From an uncultured Eubacteriales bacterium (GTDB lineage Bacteria > Bacillota > Clostridia > Peptostreptococcales > Anaerovoracaceae), in assembly GCA_902786855.1 (NCBI GenBank), contig CADAEH010000003.1:62001-126000 (forward strand): a DNA stretch of 64,000 nt, given 5' to 3'. Both the position numbers and the translations under genes were made by a program. This document shows positions 34,096 to 42,668 of this stretch, in pieces (positions within the stretch are counted from its first letter, which is position 1; every line of letters starts with the position of its first letter). The notes below the pieces were generated by a model. That model was not told the DNA's origin. It did not search any database and worked only from the letters and a program-made list of their open reading frames with translations.

Positions 34096-34124
34096 ATACA
34101 CCATCCTCCGTTTCTGTAAAGAAA

Positions 34125-34173
34125 GATGCTCACAGCAGTCACGAGCAAAACGCACAAAGCCGCTGAAAGCATC
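34125..34173 (-). terminator. probable terminator of the papain-like lipoprotein gene
   Basis: On the minus strand GATGCT/AGCATC and an inner CAGC/GCTG form the stem, followed by TTTCTTT. It could instead act on the leader of the next gene. Confidence 0.55.
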
Positions 34174-34217
34174 CTCCGTAACTCTATTCTTTTTTCCGAT
34201 CTGCTCCTTATATGCAT

Positions 34218-34898
34218 TTATTTTGCAGCTCTGTAAACGTTCAGGATCTTCTTGTTGCTGAACTGCCTGACCTTTTTGTTGCCGGGATTCAGATATCCGA
34301 AATATTTCTTGATCTGTGCCTCCGCAAGGTATGGCTTCCCATCGACCTCAACAAAGATGCAAGTGTGTTTCCTGCCTGAATTCCTCAGATACAGAATGAT
34401 ATCACCATCCTGGAGCGTCGACAGATCTCCGCTGTACGGTACCTGAACAAATCTGTCAGATGCCTGCAGGTATTCGTACTGATCATCCCAGCCTCTCGGA
34501 TAATCAGGATCATAGCCTGAAGTCCTTATGACAGTACCGACGAACACATCACAACTAGCCCCGGCTCTCGGAGCCGCGGACCAGCTGCTTCTGTTAGGAT
34601 AAACTACATCGATTGATTTCTGGAAGTTCTGTGTCGGCGATCCGTCCGGATACGAATAGACCGGTTTATCGGTGCCCCTAGGCCAGGCCAGCAAAAGCGC
34701 GGTCAGCGCGATCCTGGTCGGGCCGTCCTTGGCCTTCAAAAGCTCTTCAGGGACTTCCTGAAGATCTTTGAGCACATCTTTGTTGCTCCTGTTGCTGCTG
34801 TTATCTCCCGGAGCAGAAGGACTGGGCTGGGCAGTACAGGAAGCCAGCATCAGAATGCAGAGCAAAACGATCGTAAGTTTTCTTGTCTTCTTTATCAC
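34218..34898 (-). CDS. lipoprotein with NlpC/CHAP-like papain fold
   Basis: A 226-residue protein. Residues 1-21 form a lipoprotein signal with the lipobox LASC. A Ser/Asn-rich linker follows. The C-terminal half has a candidate catalytic Cys in RAGASCDVFVGTVIRTSGYD, GDIILYLRNSGRKHTCIFVEV (His after a Gly-Asp-Ile strand) and YLAEAQI, the order expected of NlpC/P60 and CHAP peptidases that cut peptidoglycan peptides or amides. The sequence is divergent, so the assignment is by motif order. It would be anchored on the outer face of the membrane. Confidence 0.65.
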   Translation of the reverse strand: MIKKTRKLTIVLLCILMLASCTAQPSPSAPGDNSSNRSNKDVLKDLQEVPEELLKAKDGPTRIALTALLLAWPRGTDKPVYSYPDGSPTQNFQKSIDVVYPNRSSWSAAPRAGASCDVFVGTVIRTSGYDPDYPRGWDDQYEYLQASDRFVQVPYSGDLSTLQDGDIILYLRNSGRKHTCIFVEVDGKPYLAEAQIKKYFGYLNPGNKKVRQFSNKKILNVYRAAK

Positions 34899-34936
34899 TT
34901 GAATATTACCTGTAAAAATCTGTGATGATCTTTATA

Positions 34937-35887
34937 TTATTCGAATTCTATCTCAACATCGAGGATGCATCTGTAGAAGAAATCTATGATGCCCTCTTCA
35001 ACATCATCCTTCAGTTCATTGTAGTTGTGGATCTCATGGCGATAGCCTGAGTAGAGCATTGTCTCAACATCACATCCGGCCTCGGTCAGCCAGTTGGATA
35101 CCTTATATACGCCCTCGCCGTACTGTCCTACCGGGTCCTGATCGCCTGCGATATTATAGATCGGCAGTTCTGCAGGGACCTTTGCCGCCCATTCAGGGCC
35201 TGTGATCAGATCCATCATCTTGCAGAAATCGAGGAATGAACGGTTGCTGGTCGGCTTGGTAAACGCATCGAACGGATCGTTTGCGTGGTCTTTCTGCACG
35301 AATTCATCGTGGCAGATCCATTCGTTTCCGAGCTTGACGCCCTCATCGCAGCGCGCGAACATCCATCCCATAACGATGCCTCCGACATCAGGGTCGGACT
35401 CATTGCCCTTGCCGGCGTCAACAAGTTTCTGCAGATATGCTATGCTGTTGTCGAGACCCGGGAATTCTCCGGAAGTACCGCAGAGAGTGACTCCGTCGAG
35501 CTCACCGCCATACTTGGTGATATAGTCGCGTGCGATGAATGAGCCCATGCTGTGTCCGAACATGAAATACGGAAGATCAGGATACATCTCTTTGACGAGT
35601 TTTGTCAATGTATGTTCGTCTTCCATCATCGTGTGAGGTCCCATGCTGCCCCAGTCGCCCCAGATACCATTCTCAAGAGCAGTCTTGCCGTGTCCGACAT
35701 GGTCGTCAGCTGCAACGATGAAGCCCGCATCCATGAACTTGACTATCATGTGCAGATATCTGCGAGAATGCTCACCAAAACCATGGATCAGCTGGATGAT
35801 ACCTACAGGCTCAGCCGCCGGAACATATATCCATCCATAGACCATGTCTCTCTTGTTATAAGATTCAAAACATACCTCGTGAAGCAT
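34937..35887 (-). CDS. alpha/beta hydrolase, monoacylglycerol lipase-like (S33 type)
   Basis: A 316-residue serine hydrolase. The nucleophile Ser113 lies in FMFGHSMGSFIARDY; the oxyanion segment is QLIHGFGEHSRRY; the acid is in YNIAGDQDPVGQYG and the His in YSGYRHEIHNY. The layout (HGFGEHS, then GHSMGS) matches monoacylglycerol lipase and lysophospholipase-like enzymes. It is cytoplasmic, with no signal peptide. GGAGG lies eight bases before the ATG. Substrate is probably a lipid monoester, by family. Confidence 0.88.
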   Translation of the reverse strand: MLHEVCFESYNKRDMVYGWIYVPAAEPVGIIQLIHGFGEHSRRYLHMIVKFMDAGFIVAADDHVGHGKTALENGIWGDWGSMGPHTMMEDEHTLTKLVKEMYPDLPYFMFGHSMGSFIARDYITKYGGELDGVTLCGTSGEFPGLDNSIAYLQKLVDAGKGNESDPDVGGIVMGWMFARCDEGVKLGNEWICHDEFVQKDHANDPFDAFTKPTSNRSFLDFCKMMDLITGPEWAAKVPAELPIYNIAGDQDPVGQYGEGVYKVSNWLTEAGCDVETMLYSGYRHEIHNYNELKDDVEEGIIDFFYRCILDVEIEFE

Positions 35888-36013
35888 ATCCTTCTCCTCC
35901 CTTTCCTGTTCAGCAGCAATTATCGTTCTGACAATACATATAATACCACTATCGTATAATAAAATGCGATTTCTTCCTAAAACTTCAAGGAGAGCTCAGC
36001 ACACCACTGAGTA

Positions 36014-36937
36014 TCAGCTGCCCTTGGATATCGTCAGTATCGCGATCCCTGTGAGGATGCACGCGATCCCGAGCAGCTCGGTTATATGGAAACTCTGCCC
36101 GAGCAAAACAGCCGAGGCTGTGACCGCAACAACAGGCTCGAACAGGTTGTATACACCTGCGCGTACCGGACCGACTATGCTGGCCCCGTAGAGGAACAGG
36201 CCGAAAGCCATGGACGCGCCCGGAATGATAATGAATACCATCGCAGCCGCCATAGGGATATCCCAGCCTCCCGGGAATTCCCACAGTCTGCAGAAAGGTG
36301 CCAGGAAGCATCCTCCGATGAAGAGTCCCCATCCCACGGTCTCATAGGTCCCGTACCGTCTCACAAGCGGCGGCGGCAGCACCATATAAAGCGCGCTGCA
36401 GAGCGCGGATATTAGTCCGAATACCAGAGCCAGCGGATGTATAGCCAGTGCGCCGGCATCCCCATGAGTAGCGATCAGGAATGAGCCTCCTATGACCAGC
36501 GGCAGGGTTATAAGCTCTACTGCGCGCGGTCTCCTGTGTTCGATCAGTATCACAGCGATCAGGACATAAACAGGCGCGGTCTGCTGTATAGCGCTTGCTA
36601 TCCCCGCGTTGCTGTAGCCGATCGACAGATAATATGTCAGCTGACACACTCCAAAAGCAAAAGCTGCTATCGCAAGCAGCCTGATAACGGAATTCCTGTC
36701 CTTCCATATATCGAACAGACCGCGCGGATCTTTTACCGCAGCAGGAATGAGCAGCACAAGTCCCGATGTGATCATCCTGAAATTCGCTGTCCACATCGGA
36801 TCCAGCCCTCGTGCCATGAGGTACTTGCTTACGACCGCGTTCAGCCCCCAGAGTGCAGCTCCGGTAAGTGCGATCAGCGTACCTGTGAAAAGCCCGGGCT
36901 GTCTGTTTTCTGTTTTTCCTGTCTGCCCGTTAATCAA
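36014..36937 (-). CDS. EamA/DMT-superfamily transporter with TTG start
   Basis: A 307-residue protein with about ten membrane helices in two EamA repeats (LIALTGAALWGLNAVVSKYLM and LVFGLISALCSALYMVLPPP, then VVAVTASAVLLGQSFHITEL). The first codon is TTG at 36937, overlapping the TGA of the upstream gene by three bases (TTGA); no ATG precedes the first membrane helix. An AGGA element lies about nine bases upstream. So it is translationally coupled to the small acidic membrane protein. Substrate unknown; many such proteins export amino acids or drugs. Confidence 0.82.
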   Translation of the reverse strand: MINGQTGKTENRQPGLFTGTLIALTGAALWGLNAVVSKYLMARGLDPMWTANFRMITSGLVLLIPAAVKDPRGLFDIWKDRNSVIRLLAIAAFAFGVCQLTYYLSIGYSNAGIASAIQQTAPVYVLIAVILIEHRRPRAVELITLPLVIGGSFLIATHGDAGALAIHPLALVFGLISALCSALYMVLPPPLVRRYGTYETVGWGLFIGGCFLAPFCRLWEFPGGWDIPMAAAMVFIIIPGASMAFGLFLYGASIVGPVRAGVYNLFEPVVAVTASAVLLGQSFHITELLGIACILTGIAILTISKGS

Positions 36938-37440
36938 TTTTCAGTCCTGTCAAAACTGAATTCAACAACTTCTTCCGAGTCTGCCTGATCTGTAACGGTT
37001 TCGGTTTCGACTTCTATGCCGGTATCCTCTGTTACCTCATCTGCAGGCTCTTCATATACTTCGCCCTCTTCCTCTTCTGCATACTCTTCATATCTGCCTT
37101 CATACGGATCGTCTGCTATTGGCGAGCCTCCGAGCCGGGCATTGATGACATCCTTATTTATCAGATAGAAGAGAAACAGGCACACAGCTGCAACAACGAG
37201 TGCAGTCACTGTAGCACTGTCTCTCCCGTTTTCGATGGAAAACGCAATAAACGTACCACCGAGGATGAACAGGGCTTTATACTTAGGGTCAAACCAGTTT
37301 TTGATCAGATATGTTGCAACAAAAACCAGTCCCAGAGCGATCGTACTGAGTTTCGCAGCTATCCCGTCTGACTCAGTAGATGAAGCACATACCAGGACGC
37401 CGAAGATCAGCCAGCCTATTCCTTTGGATCCTAAACTCAT
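36934..37440 (-). CDS. small membrane protein with acidic C-terminal tail
   Basis: A 168-residue protein. Three to four membrane helices in residues 5-95 are followed by a strongly acidic, Glu/Asp-rich tail (EGRYEEYAEEEEGEVYEE and later ETVTDQADSEEVVEF). I recognise no family. AGGAG lies six bases before the ATG. It overlaps the following transporter gene, suggesting a shared transcript and perhaps an accessory role. Confidence 0.65.
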   Translation of the reverse strand: MSLGSKGIGWLIFGVLVCASSTESDGIAAKLSTIALGLVFVATYLIKNWFDPKYKALFILGGTFIAFSIENGRDSATVTALVVAAVCLFLFYLINKDVINARLGGSPIADDPYEGRYEEYAEEEEGEVYEEPADEVTEDTGIEVETETVTDQADSEEVVEFSFDRTEN

Positions 37441-37496
37441 CTCTGTCTCCTCTGATCACACAGATCTCTGTAACTGTGCAGTCCCTCTACCAGGCG

Positions 37497-38324
37497 TTAT
37501 CCTATCTCAAATACAAGTCCGGTCTTCAGAGCATGGACTTTGCTTCCGAGCTCCCGGCTCATGATAGCCATCGCCTTGCTGCCGGTGCAGTGCCCTGTGT
37601 ATACAGCATCCGCCCCTGTCTCCTCAACACGGCGCGCAAAGGCGCTGACATACTCGTCAGTCTTGTTGTACAGATGGAACCCTCCGACCATAGCGAGGAT
37701 CCTTTTGCCCGGATACACCTGCATGACCTCATTGATAATGACGTCAGCGCCGGCATGCGAACAGCTGTTGAACACAGCTACTCCATCCTCAAGCTCGAAC
37801 ACCAGGCTCTGCTCGTGCCTGAAATCGTCAGGAATGTACTTCATGAAGCCCTGTCTGAGGAACATCTTATCCATCCTGCCCATATTTTCGAGGCCAGGTG
37901 TCGTATGTCCGAGCAGTCTGATGCCCTCATCTATATACATATCGATGTCTGCTCTGATGATCCTGTCTGCATGGCGCTCCATGATCCCGCGAGGTATACC
38001 CGCATACTTATAGAGCAGATGCTTCCTGTCATAGCAGTTCTCGTCACATCCGTGCGCCACGTATAGTTTCGCATGATCATTGATCTTAAAGAACGTCTCG
38101 AGCCCGTTGGCATGGTCGTCATGAGCATGTGAGAGCACCGCAAAGTCGACACGGTCAAGATCGATGTCCATTTTCTCGGCATTTTTCGCAAAAAGACCGG
38201 ACAACCCGGCATCGAGCAGAACAGTTCTGTCTCCGTATTCGATATAGAAGGAAAGACCCCATTCACCTCGCAGCCCCACACCTGCAGTATTGTCCACGAG
38301 GACTGTTACCTTCATCTTTTCCAT
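37497..38324 (-). CDS. metallo-beta-lactamase fold hydrolase, MJ0296/dihydropterin-synthase-like
   Basis: A 275-residue MBL-fold protein. The zinc motif is LSHAHDDHANGLE (HxHxDH); further ligands are in NSCSHAGADVI and YTGHCTG. Its start VTVLVDNTAGVGLRGEWGLSFYIEYGDRTVLLD and layout match the family annotated as 7,8-dihydropterin-6-methyl-4-(ribofuranosyl)-aminobenzene phosphate synthase (methanopterin pathway) in archaea. In Clostridia that pathway is absent, so the reaction is likely different. AGGAG eight bases before the ATG. Confidence 0.85.
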   Translation of the reverse strand: MEKMKVTVLVDNTAGVGLRGEWGLSFYIEYGDRTVLLDAGLSGLFAKNAEKMDIDLDRVDFAVLSHAHDDHANGLETFFKINDHAKLYVAHGCDENCYDRKHLLYKYAGIPRGIMERHADRIIRADIDMYIDEGIRLLGHTTPGLENMGRMDKMFLRQGFMKYIPDDFRHEQSLVFELEDGVAVFNSCSHAGADVIINEVMQVYPGKRILAMVGGFHLYNKTDEYVSAFARRVEETGADAVYTGHCTGSKAMAIMSRELGSKVHALKTGLVFEIG

Positions 38325-38397
38325 TGGTCATGCTCCTTTTTTCAGTTTTTTTGATTCTATCACATCCGTGGCCTGAACGCGCCCGAAAGCAAGAAAA

Positions 38398-38433
38398 CCC
38401 CATTGCCGGCAGTTTAAGTCGTCAGCAACGGGG
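38398..38433 (-). terminator. terminator after the DUF4870-like gene
   Basis: CCCCGTTGC pairs with GCAATGGGG (one G-U) on the minus strand, followed by TTTTCTTGCTTT. It lies 25 bases past the stop at 38458. Confidence 0.75.
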
Positions 38434-38457
38434 GGACTCTTTTGCATGGTATGCCTG

Positions 38458-38760
38458 TTAATTGAAGAGGTGGAGTTCTCCAATGACAGGAAGCGGCTCC
38501 ATGCTCCAGGTGACAGCACGGAACACCCCTACAGCCCAGGCAATCAGCACCACGAAGTTTATGATCCCTGATATGATCCCGCCGACGAACGGCAATACCG
38601 CCAATGCAGCTCCGATCATTGAGAGAATGTTGATGACCAGGGCCTGATTGATGTGAAGCGTTGTGAACGGATCATCTTTGTCTCTTATGACGAGCGCGAC
38701 AATGAACCCGATCCAGGTGATATATGCAGCAACCGCTGCTGTATTCGACTTTTTATACAT
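38458..38760 (-). CDS. DUF4870/Tic20-like small membrane protein
   Basis: A 100-residue protein with three to four short hydrophobic segments: AAVAAYITWIGFIVALVIR, FTTLHINQALVINILSMIG and IISGIINFVVLIAWAVGVF. The conserved FTTxHxNQAL stretch is the hallmark of the DUF4870 family, also seen in Tic20-like proteins. Role unknown. AAGGA site upstream. It forms an unconnected single gene between the MBL hydrolase and the YdcF-like gene. Confidence 0.8.
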   Translation of the reverse strand: MYKKSNTAAVAAYITWIGFIVALVIRDKDDPFTTLHINQALVINILSMIGAALAVLPFVGGIISGIINFVVLIAWAVGVFRAVTWSMEPLPVIGELHLFN

Positions 38761-38837
38761 TTTGATAGTCCTTTCTGCAAAAGTGTATCAGTTATCACGT
38801 TTCAGATTACCGAAGCATCCGATCCGCAGTCTATGGG

Positions 38838-39878
38838 TCAGTGCATTTTGAGCACAACGAATACCAGGAACAGACTTAACACCCATCCGGCAGCGAGATA
38901 CAGGAAATGTTTTTTCTCTGCATGGACAGCAATGAATTCGCGTATCAGCGCACTCGGCCAGTAATAGAACGCCACATGGCTGCCTATGCCGACGCACTTC
39001 AGTCCGACCTTGCGGCAGTATCTCAGTGCCCTGTATACATGATAATTGCTGGTCACAAGAGCAGTATACTTTCTGCCCTCAGCAGCATCTATTATGGCCT
39101 TGGAGTTTTTTAAGTTCTCAAATGTCGTAGCGGACTGATCCTCGATGATGATCTTTTCCTCAGGTATCCCCTTCTCCAGAAGGTAGCCCCTCATTGCCGC
39201 TGCTTCGGATATCGTCTCATCTCCGCCCTGTCCGCCTGAAGGTATGAGGATCGGCGGCGTAGGGTCCTTGCGGTAGACATCTATCGCCTTGTCGATGCGG
39301 TCGGCAAGGAGTTTTGAGACCCTGCTCCCGTCGAGCAGCCCCGCGCCGTGGATGATCACATAGTCAAAATCTTTCTTGCGCGGTATGATCATCAGGAATA
39401 CTGAGTATATCATAAATATAAGAAAAGCCATAGACAGATAGATCACAGAAACACTGATGAAAAGTGTTGCATAGCTTAGGTTCTCAGCTTCCCTTTCTGT
39501 CAGCCCGATATTGATATGCTTGCCGATACCGAGCATGTAAATGAATGTTGCGATCTCACCCACGCCTATGACCACGCCGAAGACGAATGAAAGCAGATTG
39601 GCCAGGCTGTGTCCCTCCCGCTTGAACATGACGATCCCGTTATGGATCATGAAAAACGGTACCACGAGTATCGCTGCTATAGTAACGAAGAGCAGCGTAT
39701 AAGCGACATTTTCCAGATAATTATCTACTGCAAACACAAACAGCGCAAAAGTCGTTGATGCAAGTGCAAAAAACAGAAAATAGCAGTTGCGGTATCTGCT
39801 TCTGTCCCGCTCGAGTGCGATGAACAGTACAAGCCAGCAGAACACAGGTAAAATATAAAAGAATAGTGTTGAATCCAT
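38838..39878 (-). CDS. YdcF/ElyC-family (DUF218) protein with N-terminal membrane domain
   Basis: A 346-residue protein. Seven to eight membrane helices occupy residues 1-190. The soluble YdcF domain follows: YVIIHGAGLLDGSRVSKLLADRI, ILIPSGGQGGDETISEAAAM, GIPEEKIIIEDQSATTFENL, and VTSNYHVYRALRYC. DUF218 proteins such as ElyC and SanA bear on envelope integrity and peptidoglycan. The C-terminal helix re-enters the membrane. It has an AAGG site. This large-membrane-domain form is common in Gram-positive bacteria. Confidence 0.85.
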   Translation of the reverse strand: MDSTLFFYILPVFCWLVLFIALERDRSRYRNCYFLFFALASTTFALFVFAVDNYLENVAYTLLFVTIAAILVVPFFMIHNGIVMFKREGHSLANLLSFVFGVVIGVGEIATFIYMLGIGKHINIGLTEREAENLSYATLFISVSVIYLSMAFLIFMIYSVFLMIIPRKKDFDYVIIHGAGLLDGSRVSKLLADRIDKAIDVYRKDPTPPILIPSGGQGGDETISEAAAMRGYLLEKGIPEEKIIIEDQSATTFENLKNSKAIIDAAEGRKYTALVTSNYHVYRALRYCRKVGLKCVGIGSHVAFYYWPSALIREFIAVHAEKKHFLYLAAGWVLSLFLVFVVLKMH

Positions 39879-39925
39879 TTTGTCCTTTTATGTGACTTTC
39901 AGATACACATTGCTGGACGCTTGTG

Positions 39926-40495
39926 TTATCTGAATGTTATTTCAGTTTCTGTCATATCGTCAATGATAGCAAGGGACTCGACCCTGTACCCTCTCGCTCT
40001 GAGGTTGTCTCCTCCCATCTGGAATCCTTTTTCGACTGCAGCCGCACAGCCAACGACCTCAGCACCGGCATCCTCAGCGATGGCGATCAGGCCGTTGATA
40101 GCACTCCCGTGTGTGAGAAAATCATCGACTACAAGCACCTTATCCTCCGGGTGGATATACTCTTTTCTGACAGTTACGTGATTTTCCTTGCCGTGAGAGA
40201 AAGAGTGGACAAGAGCTTTGTATACGTCATCATCTTTCTTGGCTGTCTTGCTCTTCTTCGCAAAAACAACGGGCAGACCCATTGCCATCCCGGCCGCAAC
40301 AGCGATCGCAATGCCGGATGACTCTATGGTGAGGATCAGGGTCGCACCGGAATCCTTATACAGACGGGCGATCTCCTCTCCGACCTCTTTGAGCATCAGA
40401 GTGTCGATCCTCTCATTGAGGAAACTGCCTACCTTGATCACTCCGCCAGGCATGATAACTCCTTCTGATAAGATCTTTTCTTCCATTAGTTTCAT
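39926..40495 (-). CDS. xpt: xanthine phosphoribosyltransferase
   Basis: A 189-residue enzyme of the expected Xpt length, joining xanthine to PRPP to make XMP for purine salvage. The PRPP loop is KVLVVDDFLTHGSAINGL; LTIESSGIAIAVAAGMAMG and VVFAKKSKTAKKDDDVY are Xpt blocks, and VEKGFQMGGDNLRARGY the C-terminal motif. GGAGG lies six bases before the ATG. In many Bacillota xpt is behind a purine riboswitch; here the gap upstream is only about 95 bases and shows none. No pbuX permease is adjacent. Confidence 0.93.
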   Translation of the reverse strand: MKLMEEKILSEGVIMPGGVIKVGSFLNERIDTLMLKEVGEEIARLYKDSGATLILTIESSGIAIAVAAGMAMGLPVVFAKKSKTAKKDDDVYKALVHSFSHGKENHVTVRKEYIHPEDKVLVVDDFLTHGSAINGLIAIAEDAGAEVVGCAAAVEKGFQMGGDNLRARGYRVESLAIIDDMTETEITFR

Positions 40496-40550
40496 GATGA
40501 GCCTCCGATCTTTTGCATGTCTCCTTCTGCCCTTTTCATTAAGCCTTTTT

Positions 40551-40556
40551 ATTGTA
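40551..40556 (-). promoter_or_regulatory. -10 box upstream of xpt
   Basis: Minus strand TGGTACAAT (extended -10) about 56 bases upstream of the start. No clear -35 element. Confidence 0.45.
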
Positions 40557-40590
40557 CCATACCTGTGCAGTATATTCTCATTTGTTTCCC

Positions 40591-41607
40591 CTATTCCGGA
40601 TAATTCAGATTATTGATCTTAAACAGCCTGTTGAGACGCATTACATGATTGGCCTTGGTATCGTTTATCTGGCTGGTCGTATTGTAAAAACCTGCATAAA
40701 ACTGGTTCCCATCGTGGAATATGCACTGGAGCTCGTTCCCCGGGAATGTTCCGTACGGAAAAACCATCTGCCCTGCGAACTCTCCTTTCAGAGTATGGAT
40801 CGTTACCACATTGTACAGGTATACCCCTTTGAAGCTCCTGACATCATATATATAATTACCGATGCTTTCCATGCCCTGATTGAGCAGATGCTCATTTTTG
40901 CCCGACAGCCTGACATATTTCTTAGGTTTCATGTTGCCGTCAAAAATGATGACATTATTGTCGTTGCGGAGCCTCCCGACGTAACAGTTCTTCTGTTCGT
41001 TATATGCTATCGCAGTGAACCCTTTATACTTCTTCCTTACAGATTTTGGCAGACCTTTCACCTTTCGCGTCAGCTTTATATTCTTTTTCTTTTTTACTTT
41101 GAGAGTATCAGGGTCTATGAAAACGGCTCTTTTGTCTTTAACTCTGCAGCATGTCGCCACGATCAGGTTCTTTCTGGTGTTGTAGGTGAGGTTGTTGCCG
41201 TGATAGATCGGCAATGCTTTGGATACCTTGATCACGGTCAGGCTCGCGAGATGCACCTTTACGATCTTACACTTTTCGACAGTTCTGTTATACAGGGTCA
41301 GATACGCATATCCGTTATTAGCACAGGCTCCCTGCAGGGTGTCATATCCGTACAGCACCTGCCCGGCTTCAGTCCTGTAGTCAAAGAACCTGCCATTCTT
41401 TTCAAGCAGAGTAAGGGAAGCCATCTGCGACACCGGCTCCGATGTGCTGTAAGGAAAGCTCCCTGCAGCAGCAGAAACTGCAGCCGTATCCATGATGACC
41501 ATACATGCAAAAATGCTCAGACTGAGCACTGCCGTGATCAGTCCCCTCGATGCTTTTGATATGGCCTTATTTCTTATAACTCTTTCCATACTTTTTATCA
41601 TATGCAT
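40591..41607 (-). CDS. secreted protein of unknown function
   Basis: A 338-residue protein with a signal peptide-like N-terminus (basic start, then a hydrophobic run LITAVLSLSIFACMVIMD, ending near AVSAAA). The mature part shows recurring short strands such as YGYDTLQGACANNGYAYLT, IYHGNNLTYNTRKNLIVA and FTAIAYNEQKNCYVGRL, each followed by a turn, suggestive of a beta-propeller with six or so blades. This is inference. The middle is Lys-rich. The start at 41607 is uncertain; ATG at 41601 has better spacing from GAGAG. I recognise no family name. Confidence 0.6.
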   Translation of the reverse strand: MHMIKSMERVIRNKAISKASRGLITAVLSLSIFACMVIMDTAAVSAAAGSFPYSTSEPVSQMASLTLLEKNGRFFDYRTEAGQVLYGYDTLQGACANNGYAYLTLYNRTVEKCKIVKVHLASLTVIKVSKALPIYHGNNLTYNTRKNLIVATCCRVKDKRAVFIDPDTLKVKKKKNIKLTRKVKGLPKSVRKKYKGFTAIAYNEQKNCYVGRLRNDNNVIIFDGNMKPKKYVRLSGKNEHLLNQGMESIGNYIYDVRSFKGVYLYNVVTIHTLKGEFAGQMVFPYGTFPGNELQCIFHDGNQFYAGFYNTTSQINDTKANHVMRLNRLFKINNLNYPE

Positions 41608-41642
41608 TCTCTCGTCCCTGTGGCCTATACCGGATCACGCCG

Positions 41643-42587
41643 TCATGCTTCGCATTTTGCCCAGAGACGCTTTACAGCAGCCTCATAGGACTCAGGATCC
41701 GTCCTGTAATTGACAGCGTGTCCGGCACCATTGATGATAAGCATCTCTTTTTCGCCGTTAAACGCTTCAAAGTTTATGTATGTCATTTTGGTCGGAACAA
41801 AATCGTCCTCGCTGCCATGCACGAAGAGGACCGGTATATCGCAATTCTGGAGCGCATCGACGGACGAGTATTTTGTACCCTTGATGCCCGTCCTGCCGGC
41901 ATATCTTCTCTCAGTCAGCAGCTCCATCAGCTTGCCGTATGGGAGATGCATGGTTTTGTTCGTCAGGTATCTCCAGATATCCTGAGGTGAAGTGAATCCG
42001 CAGTCAGCGATCACGCCCTTGACGTTGCCGGGCAGATCAAGCGCCGAGGTCATCATGACTGTCGCCGAACCCATCGACACGCCGTAGATATACACAGGCA
42101 GATCAGATGACACCTTGTTATTGACCCATTTTATCCATTCCAGACAGTCATATCTTTCCAGCAGTGCAAAGCCCATGAAGCTGCCTTCGCTGCTGTTCTG
42201 TCCGCGCTCATCCGGAAGAAGGATGTTGCAGCGGCTCTCGTGCAGGAAATCAATGATATCGCCGAAATCCTTGAGCCAGCTCCCGTGCCATCCGTGCATG
42301 CAGATGACCGTCCTCTCAGCATCCTCACACGGATACCAGTGCCCGAGGAGCGAGACATTATCGAAGGTCTGCATTGTCACCGTCTGTATATCCGGATTAT
42401 TCTCATGCTTTCTGTTGGTCTCAGGATTATAAGTATTCTTATCCTTTTCCGGCATGTGCACGGAAGTCTTTACGATCCTGAAAGCCATCACCTCTGCAAC
42501 AGCAAGTACCAGGACCGGCACAGCAGCTGCGGCTGCTCCGGCAATGATCAGCTTCTTCTTTTTGTTCTTCTTCCTGTTCCGCTTCAT
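41643..42587 (-). CDS. membrane-anchored alpha/beta hydrolase
   Basis: A 314-residue protein. The N-terminus is lysine/arginine-rich then hydrophobic (residues 12-35), so it is anchored with the catalytic domain outside. The nucleophile Ser171 lies in YIYGVSMGSATVMMT; the oxyanion hole is VICMHGWHGSW; the acid is in HGSEDDFVPTKM and the His in INGAGHAVNY. The DERGQNSSEGS loop and the missing lid fit the BAAT/dienelactone-like peptidase S9/S15 relatives. GAGGAG precedes the ATG. Confidence 0.85.
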   Translation of the reverse strand: MKRNRKKNKKKKLIIAGAAAAAVPVLVLAVAEVMAFRIVKTSVHMPEKDKNTYNPETNRKHENNPDIQTVTMQTFDNVSLLGHWYPCEDAERTVICMHGWHGSWLKDFGDIIDFLHESRCNILLPDERGQNSSEGSFMGFALLERYDCLEWIKWVNNKVSSDLPVYIYGVSMGSATVMMTSALDLPGNVKGVIADCGFTSPQDIWRYLTNKTMHLPYGKLMELLTERRYAGRTGIKGTKYSSVDALQNCDIPVLFVHGSEDDFVPTKMTYINFEAFNGEKEMLIINGAGHAVNYRTDPESYEAAVKRLWAKCEA

Positions 42588-42668
42588 TCTTATTATCTCC
42601 TCAGTAATGATAACTGTCCGCTACAGTCTTCAACACCTGCCGCGCCTGACCTCTTCTGTCCGCAGCGC

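Noticed and set aside
40496-40590. Purine riboswitch before xpt
   Set aside because: Common in Bacillota, but only about 95 bases are available and no conserved purine aptamer pattern is seen.
40552-41559. Plus-strand ORF of 335 codons over the secreted protein gene
   Set aside because: The opposite strand has a signal peptide-like start and better composition; this frame looks like a shadow.
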